Assembly (NCBI GenBank): GCA_014529385.2
Contig: CM043944.1
Span: 87,387,884 to 87,451,883 of the forward strand
Length of the DNA: 64,000 bases
Direction: 5' to 3'
DNA from: Adiantum capillus-veneris
Taxonomy: Eukaryota; Streptophyta; Polypodiopsida; Polypodiales; Pteridaceae
In this document: one piece after another, positions 63,983 to 64,000 of the stretch
How positions within the stretch are numbered: position 1 is the stretch's first letter
Layout: every line of letters begins with the position of its first letter
Program-made: the position numbers and the translations under genes
The notes under the pieces: generated by a model
Databases searched by the model: none
The model's input: the letters and a program-made list of their open reading frames with translations, nothing else
What the model was told of the DNA's origin: nothing

Positions 63983-64000
63983 GAAGTTTTATTTGGACGT

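Overview
The window is nuclear DNA of a land plant with a large, repeat-rich genome. Most of it is retroelement debris: two Ty3/gypsy elements, several Ty1/copia elements, LTR fragments, one probable non-coding LTR element and a Penelope-like element (PLE) array. Long CT/GT/GA microsatellites and AT-rich filler lie between them. The only host gene I recognise with confidence is a three-exon gene for ribosomal protein eL39 at 54.3-55.0 kb. PLEs are reported from conifers, lycophytes and mosses but are unusual in flowering plants, so a gymnosperm, fern or lycophyte is a reasonable but unproven guess.

Layout: 1-6.2 kb holds the 3' part of a Ty3/gypsy element (RT, RNase H, integrase, then an unusual second retropepsin-like domain), its polypurine tract and a probable 3' LTR containing a 149-codon ORF. 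7.2-14.5 kb holds gypsy LTR ends with primer-binding sites, AT-rich leader DNA and a decayed ORF of unknown type. 14.6-20.9 kb (minus strand) is a copia element with a 1.6-kb internal duplication. 20.9-22.9 kb holds pieces of other copia elements. 23-26 kb is LTR/leader sequence. 26.2-30.6 kb is a broken gypsy gag/protease region of a type related to the first element. 30.6-34.8 kb (minus) is a better-preserved copia element with its 5' LTR. 35.1-40.9 kb is a probable LARD-type element (LTRs without coding capacity). 41.37-54.11 kb is a nest: one solo LTR (TSD ATAGT) contains a second solo LTR of the same family (TSD CTTTT), which contains two tandem Penelope-like copies. 54.3-55.0 kb is the eL39 gene. 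55-64 kb is mostly non-coding sequence with microsatellites, a copia primer-site remnant and a decayed unidentified minus-strand gene.

The most notable system is the PLE array (41.9-53.2 kb). It encodes a Penelope-type reverse transcriptase with no recognisable GIY-YIG endonuclease, preceded by an uncharacterised companion ORF1. A hammerhead-ribozyme-like motif of the minimal type known from PLEs occurs in each of the two ~1.1-kb long repeats. The two motifs are 6.6 kb apart and bracket one complete unit. In the upstream copy the whole RT segment is inverted in place between otherwise collinear flanks. The complex ends about 200 bp upstream of the eL39 start codon, so it now forms the distal promoter of a housekeeping gene.

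All calls come from reading the sequence and translations; no database search was possible.
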